From assembly GCF_900102345.1 (NCBI RefSeq), contig NZ_FNKB01000001.1:2356001-2420000 (forward strand): a stretch of DNA of 64,000 nt, written 5' to 3'. The position numbers and the translations under genes were made by a program. The notes below the pieces were generated by a model that ran no database searches, was not told the DNA's origin, and saw nothing but the letters and a program-made list of their open reading frames with translations. The stretch comes from Leucobacter chromiiresistens. Lineage in GTDB: Bacteria > Actinomycetota > Actinomycetes > Actinomycetales > Microbacteriaceae. This document shows, in pieces, positions 44,944 through 52,808 of this stretch. Position 1 is the first letter of the stretch, and each line of letters begins with the position of its first letter.

Positions 44944-45951
44944 GAGATCATCGGCAGGTACTCCGCCTGGCAGGAGGTGTACTCGATCGACGAGTCCTTC
45001 ATCGGCCTGCACGGCACGGTCGACGAGCTCACCGCGATCGGGCACGAGATTCGCGCCGAGGTGCTCCGCTGCACCGGGATTCCCGTCCGGGTGGGTATCG
45101 CTCCGTCGAAGACGCAGGCGAAGCTCGCCTCGCGGGGCGCGAAGGCCGACCTCTCGCTCGGCGGCGTCTGCCACCTGGGCTCCTACTCCCCCGACTGGAT
45201 GGATCGCATCCTCGCCGGCACGAGTACGACGGACCTGTGGGGCATCGCCGGGCGCACCGGGAAGCGGCTCGCCGGGATGAGCATCTTCACCGCGAAGGAT
45301 CTCCGCGATGCGGAGACGAAGTGGATCCGCAAGAAGTTCTCGGTCGTGATGGAGCGCACCGTGTTCGAGCTGCGGGGCATCTCATGCATCCCGCTCGAGG
45401 AGCAGCCGCCGCACAAGGACCAGCTCATCTTCTCTCGCTCGTTCTCCCAGCCGGTGTCGACCCGGGAGGGTATGCAGCAGGTGTTCTCGATCTATGCCCA
45501 GCGCGCGAGCACGCGACTCCGGGAGCACGGCCTGGTTGCGGGCGTGGTGTCCACCTGGGCGTCGACGAGCCGGTTCCGGGAAGGCGAGTTCCATACCGCA
45601 CACGTCGCCGTGGGGATGCCGACTGAGACGGATGATCCGATCGGGATCGCGAAGGCCGCGTTCGCGGCGCTCCCCCGCATCCGACCCGGCTCGGATTACG
45701 TGCGCGCCGGGGTAGTGCTGTCCGGGCTGCGGAAGAAGCAGAGCGTCGCACCGCTCGCGCTGTTCGAGCCGGAGTACGAGGGGCGCCGAATCGGAGAGAC
45801 GCTGGACAGCATCACGCAGAAGCTCGGCCCGCACGCGATCGGCATCGGCCGTGGTGGCCTGCGTGGAGCACCGGTGTGGACGATGAAGAGGGAAATGCTC
45901 TCGCGCCGCGCAACGACGCACTGGGAAGAGCTCTGCGAAGCGCGAGCGTAG
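44944..45951 (+). pseudogene. umuC: 3' fragment of umuC (DNA polymerase V)
   Basis: It resumes at EIIGRYSAWQEVYSIDESF, containing the SIDE catalytic acids, and continues through the palm, thumb and little-finger domains (GIAPSKTQAKLAS; RTGKRLAGM) to a normal C-terminus. A start inside the transposon (44902) would give a 349-residue protein lacking the first catalytic Asp and the fingers' first half, so it cannot be a polymerase. The sequence is otherwise undamaged, which suggests the insertion is recent. Confidence 0.9.
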
Positions 45952-46012
45952 GCCGTCCCGCCGCTTGGGACGAGTCGTGCGACCAGACATCCGGGTGACC
46001 TACGGTGGCTTC

Positions 46013-46156
46013 ATGTTCGTGTGCATCGCGTGTGGGGGCCCAGCGTTCCGCTACGCCGACACGGTGCGATGTCTCGATGATGACTGCAATGTCGTGCGCA
46101 TTCTCCGCGCGATTCCAGATGTTCTCCCGTGGGAGAAGTCCCGCGCAAGCAGATAG
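46013..46156 (+). CDS. Small zinc-ribbon protein
   Basis: A protein of 47 residues with CIAC and CLDDDC spaced as a four-Cys zinc ribbon. Start ATG 46013 with a weak GGTGG upstream. It lies directly after umuC on the same strand. Its end is 12 bases before the integrase relic begins. Function unknown. Confidence 0.4.
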   Translation: MFVCIACGGPAFRYADTVRCLDDDCNVVRILRAIPDVLPWEKSRASR

Positions 46157-46168
46157 CCCTAGGTCGGT

Positions 46169-46474
46169 AGGTACCGTGGCACTCGTGCCGTTTCCAGCCC
46201 CTCTGCTCGGATTCTGAGCTATGAGCTTCCGTTTTCGCGCCCACTGGAAGAAGGATCGATACGAGGCGCGTACTTTCTTCCGGCAAGCGGGCGACCACTC
46301 TGCCGAGTGCAGGTCGAGATGCTGCTCGAGGACCGTCTTGGTGATGTCATCCAGCGGACCGGCGTGAGCATGCAACCGGCTGAGATCGCCGAGCCTCTGT
46401 TTCAAGGTTCCAGGCGATCGCCCGAGCCGCAGAAAATGAAGTCGGTATTCCACTAGAAGCTCTGTACTGTTCAC
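46169..46474 (-). pseudogene. Truncated tyrosine integrase (N-terminal relic)
   Basis: Starts MNSTELLVEYRLHFLRLG and matches the intact integrase at 50507-51445 for about 90 residues (to AQNPSRG). One extra C in the AGCCCCTCTG run then shifts the frame, and the similarity stops at 46169, so the catalytic domain is missing. It marks the original right end of the ICE. Confidence 0.9.
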
Positions 46475-46625
46475 ACGGGTGAAGCTCGTTGGCGTCTTAC
46501 CGCTGAGCTCGCGAAATCAAAGAAATTACGTTGAGACTAGCGCAAATTATGTACCGCTCGGCGTCATTTGCAGCATGAACTCCGCCTCACTCAGCACTGA
46601 GCGGGAAGCGCACGATGTTGTCCGG

Positions 46626-46642
46626 AACTCGTAATCCATCGG
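46626..46642. other. att core, internal copy
   Basis: AACTCGTAATCCATCGG, 17 bases identical to 51597-51613. It is the junction of the ICE (left) and the small island (right). Confidence 0.85.
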
Positions 46643-46726
46643 CCGTACTGCGTTTCCATTCAGGCGAGAACACGCCCGAAACAAATCAGCAAAAGGCAGG
46701 CTCCCTCCGATCCGAGAGGGGTGAAT

Positions 46727-46864
46727 GTGAAGAAGTTCGCGCGCTTACTGATCGCAGTCGGCATGGTGGTTGCCGCTGGCTACGTCGCGATCGTTTTTCC
46801 TCTGCACGCCGGGTGCTTTCCGCCGATGGATCAGTGCGTATCGGAAGTCATATTGCTCGAGTAG
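46727..46864 (+). CDS. Small single-helix membrane protein
   Basis: A protein of 45 residues from GTG 46727, with GAGAGGGG 6 bases upstream. It starts VKKFARLLIA, has a helix to about residue 25, and continues HAGCFPPMDQCV with two Cys. The basic start, hydrophobic core and good ribosome site support a real gene. Function unknown. Confidence 0.5.
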   Translation: MKKFARLLIAVGMVVAAGYVAIVFPLHAGCFPPMDQCVSEVILLE

Positions 46865-46950
46865 GTAGTCTTATCCCGAGCCATTCAACGTGTGATGTAT
46901 TCAAAGGTTGATGCTAAAGCGGCTGTATCGACGATTCTCAAGGAGGCGAC

Positions 46951-47418
46951 TTGACGGAGTTCATCACAGCCACAGCAGACATTCGAGGCGACTATCGTTA
47001 CTCACTTACGCGGGTTTGGGACGAAACCCTGCCCAAGCTGACGTACATACTGTTGAACCCCAGCACTGCTGATGCGACCAAGCTCGACAACACTCTGAAG
47101 CAATGCGTCAAAATATCGAAGTTCAATGGCTTCGGAGGCCTGCTGATTCTCAACTTATATGCGTATCGAGCCACTGAGCCCAAAGTCATGAAAGCTGCAG
47201 CTGACCCGATAGGGCCCGAGAACGATCAATTCCTCGCAGCCGCAACTGGAACCATCGTCGGCGGCTGGGGCAACAACGCAGACTTTGCCCGAGCCAATTT
47301 CGTTAGGTCAATGCACCCCAACATGAAAGCGCTAAAGATCAACGGGACCGGACACCCAAAGCATCCGCTCTACGTTTCAGAAACGACGCGTCTGATCGAT
47401 TGGTTACCGCGTCCGTAG
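46951..47418 (+). CDS. DUF1643 protein
   Basis: A protein of 155 residues with a TTG start behind a strong AAGGAGGCGAC site. DUF1643 blocks are clear: RYSLTRVWD, ILLNPSTADA, GGLLILNLYAYRATEP and PENDQFL. The family is widespread in mobile DNA and next to restriction genes; its function is not known. Confidence 0.88.
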   Translation: MTEFITATADIRGDYRYSLTRVWDETLPKLTYILLNPSTADATKLDNTLKQCVKISKFNGFGGLLILNLYAYRATEPKVMKAAADPIGPENDQFLAAATGTIVGGWGNNADFARANFVRSMHPNMKALKINGTGHPKHPLYVSETTRLIDWLPRP

Positions 47419-47620
47419 CCCACCCCAGAGCTCCTGGCTTTTGACTACCACGTCCGTCAACCTCAGTTCTGCTTTATCAATCGGCATGAAGAAGCTCTCG
47501 GATATGCGTAGGTAGACGCGATATATCCGCCCACGACTGCTCCACCGGTTCTCGCGCGCAGCTCATGCTGAACAGCAATCATGGCCTCGAAACCAATTTC
47601 CAGAAGAAGGCACAAAAACT

Positions 47621-48301
47621 ATGGAATTGACTAACCTCACTCACAACCAACTGCGAGGCTTAATCGACGATGCCGGCCTCTCCTGGACTTACGATCGGGA
47701 CGGTGGTTTTAAGATCCGCCTAAAAAGTGCAGCAACCGGGTACTTCGACGCACTCCGCTTAGAGATCCAGCCTGATTTGTCCGTCAGAGGCGAGTTCTTG
47801 AATGCCGACATTGTTAAAGAAGGACAAGGGCTCACACTGTCGTTCCCTTCAGCCGAGGCGGAGGGGAACGTTAGCCCTGCATACAAAACTGTCGAGTTGT
47901 TTCTAACTCCGAAACCGTACGGAGTGGAATTTCAGCTCTATGCCAGAGCTGAACTCACAGATAAGCCTATGCATGTGCGAGTGATTCCCGGAGCTGAACA
48001 ACGCGCAGTAGTCACCGAATGGTGTGACATCATCGAGCGGGATGGAGAAGCCTGGTTGATGGGCACCGTTGCAGGAACCCCTGATTTTCAGAATCTCGTA
48101 CGCAAGCTCTTCCGTCTGGGGCACTCCATGTTCGGCGGGACAATCACTGGACTAATGGCGGTGAATGAGGATTCTGTGCCCGAGGAATGGGCAGAGCCAA
48201 AAACTCAGCAGCCACGCCTCAGTAGCTCGTTGCCGAGTCCTTCAAGCGATGAAGGAGATCGTCGCAAATCTTGGTGGCAAAGGAAGAAGATACGTAAATA
48301 A
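47621..48301 (+). CDS. Hypothetical protein of the island
   Basis: A protein of 226 residues with an ATG start. About 185 residues of mixed alpha/beta sequence (LRGLIDDAGLSWTYDRDGGF at the start in two pieces; a WCDIIERDGEAWLMGTVAGTPDF region) are followed by a Ser/Pro- and Lys-rich tail ending WWQRKKIRK. No membrane segment. I recognise no family. The basic tail could bind nucleic acid or membrane. A 200-base gap before it holds no gene. Confidence 0.6.
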   Translation: MELTNLTHNQLRGLIDDAGLSWTYDRDGGFKIRLKSAATGYFDALRLEIQPDLSVRGEFLNADIVKEGQGLTLSFPSAEAEGNVSPAYKTVELFLTPKPYGVEFQLYARAELTDKPMHVRVIPGAEQRAVVTEWCDIIERDGEAWLMGTVAGTPDFQNLVRKLFRLGHSMFGGTITGLMAVNEDSVPEEWAEPKTQQPRLSSSLPSPSSDEGDRRKSWWQRKKIRK

Positions 48302-48385
48302 CTGACTCCTAAACAGGAAACTACACAGACTGGTCCTTGAGGCACACTGCACCAGTGAGCCAGTAGCATCGCCAGTTCAATGCAG

Positions 48386-48420
48386 AAGCCCCGCCCATCC
48401 GGGCCGATTGTCGGGGCCTC
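48386..48420. terminator. Convergent terminator hairpin
   Basis: GCCCCG (48388-48393) pairs with CGGGGC (48412-48417), with GA-rich and TC-rich ends, between a rightward gene (ending 48301) and the leftward toxin gene (ending 48569). A second perfect hairpin AGCACT-ATGAA-AGTGCT follows at 48429-48445. Confidence 0.55.
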
Positions 48421-48568
48421 TGTATGCGAGCACTATGAAAGTGCTGCCTGGGCAGAGGTGATGATCGATCGATCCAAGATGGATTCTCCCCCGTCCAGGC
48501 AGCATCAACATGTTAGACGATGGCGGTTTGGTGTGATGCGCAATTCTCGGAATATCAAACTTCCAAGG

Positions 48569-49327
48569 TCACTCGCCCACATATCTTCGGATGAGCTGTG
48601 TGAATTGCGGGACCGGTACCCCCGTTCCGTTAAGAACAGTTCTGAGGGTATGGCTGTCAGCGAGCTGGAGCAGATTTCGACGGGCGTCTTTGCGGGCCCC
48701 CTTCGCTTCTGCTTCATCGAGCCGCCATCCGCCTATTTCGTGCGCCTCATAGGCATGGGCGATGAGCAGAAGATTGTAGAGATCGACATAGTCTTTACCC
48801 GCCGTCCGCGACTTCGTCGCGTAGGCCTTCAAGATCACGGCATGCTCGACCGACGGGGTCCGCACGGTGAGGCGGATTATACTGCCGTCAATCATCGTGA
48901 CATCGAGGTGATGTTCGATCGGGGCTGCATCCAAGGCGAGCATAAGTCCAGGCGCGCTGTCAAAGACGCGTTCCGCGTGCTCGGATGTTTCAAACTTCTC
49001 GTTCCCCGAAGGAACAAGCAGGTCTACCACCCGAAGGCCTGCACGATACCGGTTCGCTTTCTCGGCTTGGTATCCCGCTGCGATAAGCCGAGAGTGAAGC
49101 TCTCCACTATCTGCGATCCTGACCGACAACGCGGTGTCGACGTCAGCAGTGCGTCGAGAGATGTTGCCCGGCACTGGGAAGGCTTCACAGAGCAGAGACA
49201 CCATAACCCCTCCGACAACCCGCGTGTCTTCGAGGTCTGCCGTCACCTCTGCAACGTCTTTCAGAGCAAGATAGGCGTTATCGTCGGCGGCGGAGGTCGT
49301 AAATGTCGCATAGTCGCGAGTGATCAA
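48569..49327 (-). CDS. AbiEii-type nucleotidyltransferase toxin
   Basis: About 252 residues. The nucleotidyltransferase fold is visible: VVGGVMVSLL (GG and Ser), RTADVDTAL with the two metal Asp, and AVILKAYATKSRTAGKDYVDLYNLL, the Lys/Asp block of AbiEii/AbiGii toxins. The start is probably TTG 49327, overlapping the antitoxin stop (TTGA), or GTG 49336. In the AbiE system the toxin blocks growth of phage-infected cells. Paired with the gene upstream. Confidence 0.8.
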   Translation of the reverse strand: MITRDYATFTTSAADDNAYLALKDVAEVTADLEDTRVVGGVMVSLLCEAFPVPGNISRRTADVDTALSVRIADSGELHSRLIAAGYQAEKANRYRAGLRVVDLLVPSGNEKFETSEHAERVFDSAPGLMLALDAAPIEHHLDVTMIDGSIIRLTVRTPSVEHAVILKAYATKSRTAGKDYVDLYNLLLIAHAYEAHEIGGWRLDEAEAKGARKDARRNLLQLADSHTLRTVLNGTGVPVPQFTQLIRRYVGE

Positions 49328-50271
49328 GTGCCCCACCGTTTCAAAACTGTCCTTCTGATGATCTCGAGCGCTTCTTCGGCATCGTTCCCACCGATCTGCA
49401 GTACATCCCAGGCGGCGAGCACAGGGTCCGCGCACCCAAGTCCCCAAGATTCTGCAGTGGCGAAGATAGTGCGATCAGCCGGGATGACGAATTCGACGTT
49501 TGACTCTTCTCGTGTCGCCGGGGAAAAGCCGAGCTTCTCGAGTGAAACGCCTTCCGCAGCGTAAGCGACAATCTTTACGGGCGTGCGCCAAGGCGCGATG
49601 AGATCCGCCGCGCCATCTGCCGAGAGAAGCGCTCGCTTTCGCAGAACACGTACCTGCTCATTGAATGGCGCCATCGAATACCAGAAGGTTCGTGTCCCGC
49701 CCGGCCCCGGATAGGTCTCCATGAACTCGTCCCACAATTCACTCGGGGAAATTGTCGACCAGCCGTCGACATCCCGGTGGTGTTCTGCAGCGATCTTCGA
49801 CAACGCCATGGACACCGCGCCCTGCGTCAGCCCTGTTTCCCGCGCGAGGGCTGACTGAGAGCGTCCCTGCTTGGTGCGGATTAGTGCTCGAATCACTGCG
49901 TAGGTCCCCCACGGAACCCGACCTCGTGGCTTGGGTAGGGGCTCGATCGTGTCGATGAGCGTGAGGCCGGGAAGGAATATGAGGCCGTCACCGGAGACGA
50001 GTCCAACTCCTGGTATGTCCGCGACAACCTCTTGGGCTCGTGCAGTGGCTTTGGGGACCACGAAGGTGACGATCTCCCCCGGGTCTACGGTGTCCCGAAG
50101 CGCACGAATCTTCGAGGGGCTCGGTACGCGGTTCATGCGAAAAATTCGCATGTCGAAATGATGGTCATCGCGGACCGCGTGTAGACGGTTGGACGCGGTG
50201 GAGTGCACACGAAACCCGAAGGCCGTCATCACGTCCGCTGGTTCGATCTCCGCCCCCATTCTCATGAGCAT
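49324..50271 (-). CDS. AbiEi-like antitoxin with HTH
   Basis: A protein of 315 residues. A winged-helix segment in the middle (QSALARETGLTQGAVSMALSK in two pieces) and a C-terminal part ending in PVLAAWDVLQIGGNDAEEALE, which matches the end of AbiEi-like proteins. It overlaps the toxin gene. Two TTAGCTAA palindromes lie over and just before its start codon, a natural site for autorepression. The longer, Arg-rich N-terminal half is not typical of the short AbiEi antitoxins. Confidence 0.75.
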   Translation of the reverse strand: MLMRMGAEIEPADVMTAFGFRVHSTASNRLHAVRDDHHFDMRIFRMNRVPSPSKIRALRDTVDPGEIVTFVVPKATARAQEVVADIPGVGLVSGDGLIFLPGLTLIDTIEPLPKPRGRVPWGTYAVIRALIRTKQGRSQSALARETGLTQGAVSMALSKIAAEHHRDVDGWSTISPSELWDEFMETYPGPGGTRTFWYSMAPFNEQVRVLRKRALLSADGAADLIAPWRTPVKIVAYAAEGVSLEKLGFSPATREESNVEFVIPADRTIFATAESWGLGCADPVLAAWDVLQIGGNDAEEALEIIRRTVLKRWGT

Positions 50272-50302
50272 TAGCTAAACACGTTTCACCTGTTTTAGCT
50301 AA
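50271..50302. promoter_or_regulatory. Operator of the AbiE-type operon
   Basis: Perfect palindromes TTAGCTAA at 50271-50278 and 50295-50302, centres 24 bases apart; the first touches the antitoxin start codon. A third copy with one mismatch (ATAGCTAA) is at 50419-50426, toward the integrase. Confidence 0.7.
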
Positions 50303-50506
50303 TACACCCTTAGGGGACAGTCGATCAAAAATGCGAGGAGCGTTCTCCCACCTTCTGACTTGCACTTTGTTGGCGCCACATACCTGTGGCATTGCGTTTA
50401 AGCGTCTAACGTTTCGCTATAGCTAAAATCGCGCGTTGCGTGCACGCACTTTTGAATTTGCTAGCCGATAAAGGGCTTGCTCGAAGCGCGTGACCGCCCC
50501 AATCGC

Positions 50507-51445
50507 TCATCCACTTTGGACAAGGCTCAGGTGGTGCGCGAGGACTCTCATCGCTTGCTGGACTTCTGCATCGGTGATTGTGGCAGGCACGTTCGTGTTG
50601 AGTAACGTTTGACTCAAGCGACGCTCAATTACCTTGGTGCGCAGTGAGTTCGCCGTCACGATCGATGCCAGCTGTTCTGTGGACACCTCGGTGTATATCT
50701 GAGTGGTTGCAAGAGAGGCATGGCCCAGCAGTTCCTGCACACCTCGCAAGTCGTGCGTTTCGCGCAGGCCGTGCGACGCCGCGCGATGCCTCAGGTTATG
50801 CGTACTCCACCCCGTACCAAGGTGCTTCTTCAACCACTTGTACACCGTAGCCGGATGCACATGGCCACCGAAGCGCCCACGGAAGTAGTAGTCGTCACAC
50901 CCTTGCTCCGACTCCAATTGCTCGAGAAGGCTCAGCGTTAGAGAGTCGAGCGGGACCACCCGCTCCTTCGATCCTTTGCCGAGCACACGGAGGGACATAC
51001 CGTCCCGCTGAGCAGGGTGAGCAGTGGCAATCTCGCTTCGCCTGAGACCCTGAGTTGCGCCGAGGCACAGCATGGCTGCTTCGACCGTCGACGCTTTGTC
51101 GAACGCGTCGAGTACGACGTCTTCGGGTGCTGGGCGCGGCAGGTACCGTGGCACTCGTACCGTTTCCAGCCCTCTACTCGGATTCTGAGCGATGAGCTTC
51201 CGTTTTCGCGCCCACTGGAAGAAGGATCGATACGAGGCGTATACCTTCTTCCGGTAAGCGGGCGACCACTCTGCCGAGTGCAGGTCGAGATGCTGCTCGA
51301 GGACCGTCTTGGTGATGTTTTCCAGCGGACCGGCGTGAGCATGCAATCGGCTGAGATCGCCGAGCCGTTGTTTCAAGGTTCCGGGCGATCGCCCGAGCCG
51401 AAGAAGATGAAGTCGGTATTCCGCCAGAAGCTCTGTACTGTTCAC
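50507..51445 (-). CDS. int: Tyrosine integrase, XerC-like
   Basis: A protein of 312 residues. N-terminal SAM-like domain (about 1-95) and catalytic domain with Arg in GLRRSE, the HNLRHRAAS box, LLGHASLATT and Tyr in TQIYTEV: a complete R-H-R-H-Y set. It lies 150 bases from the right att core and is read toward the island. It should integrate the element at the 3' half of tRNA-Thr(CGT). A truncated relative is at 46169-46474. Confidence 0.93.
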   Translation of the reverse strand: MNSTELLAEYRLHLLRLGRSPGTLKQRLGDLSRLHAHAGPLENITKTVLEQHLDLHSAEWSPAYRKKVYASYRSFFQWARKRKLIAQNPSRGLETVRVPRYLPRPAPEDVVLDAFDKASTVEAAMLCLGATQGLRRSEIATAHPAQRDGMSLRVLGKGSKERVVPLDSLTLSLLEQLESEQGCDDYYFRGRFGGHVHPATVYKWLKKHLGTGWSTHNLRHRAASHGLRETHDLRGVQELLGHASLATTQIYTEVSTEQLASIVTANSLRTKVIERRLSQTLLNTNVPATITDAEVQQAMRVLAHHLSLVQSG

Positions 51446-51613
51446 ACGGGTGAAGCTTGTTCTCGGCTTACCGCTGAGCTCGCGAAATCAAAGAAATTAC
51501 GTTGAAATCAGCGCAAATTGGGTACCGCTCGGTGTCATTTGCAGCATAAATCCCGCCCCGCTCAGCACTAAGCGGGAAGCGAACAATGTTGTCCCAAACT
51601 CGTAATCCATCGG
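51141..51613. repeat. Integrase-att repeat, right copy
   Basis: Matches 46169-46642 apart from scattered substitutions and one base missing in the integrase coding part. Ends in the att core 51597-51613. Confidence 0.9.
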
Positions 51614-51640
51614 TCGCGGGTTCAAGTCCCGCACGCCCTA
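51599..51640 (+). pseudogene. 3' half of tRNA-Thr(CGT), right attachment site
   Basis: Anticodon loop CTCGTAA (anticodon CGT), anticodon 3' strand TCCAT, variable loop, T arm GCGGG-TTCAAGT-CCCGC and acceptor strand ACGCCCT with discriminator A are all present and in the right spacing. The bases upstream cannot pair with TCCAT, so the 5' half is absent. This is the displaced tRNA end expected at the far side of an element integrated in a tRNA gene. Confidence 0.85.
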
Positions 51641-51650
51641 CTCCATCGGT

Positions 51651-51679
51651 TCCCGCCGCACTCGCGGCGGGAGCCTTTC
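51651..51679 (+). terminator. Native tRNA terminator
   Basis: TCCCGCCGC-ACTC-GCGGCGGGA followed by GCCTTTCG, 10 bases after the tRNA end. Its presence supports this side being the original chromosomal flank of the tRNA gene. Confidence 0.85.
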
Positions 51680-51758
51680 GTACATTCTCAAGGTGCACTG
51701 GACGACGGTCGTCGTCGGTTTCCCCCATCAGAAAACCGACACTCGTGTTGAGAATCGT

Positions 51759-52054
51759 GGCGCATCAGTCTCGTGGCGGAGTCGAAGCTGCAGGACATGG
51801 CGCAGGACTCCACGGACCTCCGCGAGTTCAAGACGCGTCTGAACTACGGCGGCCCGCACCTCATGAACGCGGTCGAGCACCGGTACGTGTCTTCGGCGGT
51901 GGAGACTCCCGAGGGTCGCCGGCCGGAGACCTGGGCGGAGTCCAGCGCGTACGTTCGCGCGTTCAGCCCGGATGGGTACACGGGCCCCAGCGCACAGCAA
52001 CGCCAACAGCACGACCATCAGCAGCAGATGGAGGCTGCTCGCGCCGTCTCCTAA
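51759..52054 (+). pseudogene. Truncated second copy of the ICE gene at 17257-17979
   Basis: The last 97 codons of the ICE gene, without start or ribosome site; a TGA lies in frame just upstream (51749). It is immediately outside the att site. It shows that part of a related element lies in the flank, left by an earlier integration or deletion. Confidence 0.9.
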
Positions 52055-52066
52055 TCCACGTCTCCG

Positions 52067-52103
52067 AGCGGGGGTCGCGCCTACGGGCGCGACCCCCGCT
52101 TTC
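52067..52103 (+). terminator. Terminator after the relic gene
   Basis: AGCGGGGGTCGCGC pairs perfectly with GCGCGACCCCCGCT around a six-base loop, followed by TTTC. This is the complete form of the hairpin that is damaged after copy A at 18 kb. Confidence 0.9.
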
Positions 52104-52133
52104 GCGTTCTAATGAAGAGCGCAAACGGTTGAG

Positions 52134-52670
52134 TCAGATCACGTACTCCAGTTCTCGGTAGTTTCCGCGATGGAACACGAGGGGTTCGACTTCAGGGGCT
52201 GCATATACTGCGGTGACGCGCACCAGGAAGATCAGGTGGTCTCCGGCCTCTATCTCGCGTTCAACGACTCCAGATACCCAGCCGGTAACGTCCGCGAGTA
52301 CGGGCGCGCCATTCTCTCCGGCCGGGCTCCACTCGACACCGCGCCACTTGTCCGTGCCTGAGCGGGCGAACTGCGAGCTGAGGTAACGCTGTTTTGAACT
52401 GAGGAAATTGACGACGAGGCGCTCGTGCGAGCGCACCGAGTGCAGACTTCGAGATGTTCGCGCGATCGAGAACGACACGAGTGGCGGATCGATCGAAACG
52501 CTGTAGAACGATTGACACGTAAAACCTACCGGTCCGTCAACGCCCAAGGTGGTGATGATCGTGACTCCAGACGGGAACGACCCCATGACGTCTCGGTATC
52601 GACGAGCGTCGAACTCATGCGCTAACGCCTGCCCATCATTCAGAAGTGCATCGGCTTTTGTATGGCTCAT
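52134..52670 (-). CDS. Flavin reductase (FMN-dependent monooxygenase partner)
   Basis: A protein of 178 residues of the flavin-reductase domain family: FDARRYRDVMGSFPSGVTIITT near the N-terminus, GFTCQSFYSVSIDPPLVSFS and a VVNFLS strand, and HLIFLVRV near the end. It supplies reduced FMN to the LLM monooxygenase two genes upstream. Last gene of the leftward sulfur operon, about 140 bases after cysK. Confidence 0.9.
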   Translation of the reverse strand: MSHTKADALLNDGQALAHEFDARRYRDVMGSFPSGVTIITTLGVDGPVGFTCQSFYSVSIDPPLVSFSIARTSRSLHSVRSHERLVVNFLSSKQRYLSSQFARSGTDKWRGVEWSPAGENGAPVLADVTGWVSGVVEREIEAGDHLIFLVRVTAVYAAPEVEPLVFHRGNYRELEYVI

Positions 52671-52808
52671 GATTCTCCAAGGGGTGTGGTTGACGGGAAG
52701 GAATCTTCATAGCGCGGCATACGGTCGCGCCACCGGAACGCCCGTGAGATTCCGTTGTGTCGACCGAACCCGGCGTTCGTGTTTTGGGGCTTGGCGTAGT
52801 TGTCGGGT

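Larger units (their letters stand above)
46169..46642. repeat. Integrase-att repeat, left copy (matches 51141-51613)
   Basis: About 474 bases, mostly identical to 51141-51613, containing the integrase 5' end, its upstream region and the att core AACTCGTAATCCATCGG (46626-46642). After the core the copies differ: here CCGTACTG, there the rest of a tRNA. Confidence 0.9.
46643..51613. mobile_element. 5-kb genomic island stacked behind the ICE
   Basis: Bounded by two identical att cores and carrying its own intact integrase next to the right core. Cargo: a small membrane protein, a DUF1643 protein, a protein of unknown function and an AbiE-type toxin-antitoxin pair. It has no conjugation genes, so it would need the neighbouring ICE to move between cells (a CIME-like arrangement). 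GC is lower than in the ICE. Confidence 0.8.

Noticed and set aside
44902..45951. A functional shortened UmuC starting in the transposon
   Set aside because: It would lack the first catalytic Asp and part of the fingers; the start has no ribosome site.
46615..46911. A 98-residue rightward frame over the att core
   Set aside because: It lies in another frame from the small membrane protein with a good ribosome site (46727-46864), and has no ribosome site or protein-like pattern of its own.
48380..49564. A 394-residue rightward frame opposite the toxin gene
   Set aside because: Low-complexity shadow; the opposite strand has clear nucleotidyltransferase motifs and coupling to the antitoxin.
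51599..51640. A complete tRNA-Thr gene
   Set aside because: Only the 3' half is present; the upstream bases cannot form the anticodon, D or acceptor stems.
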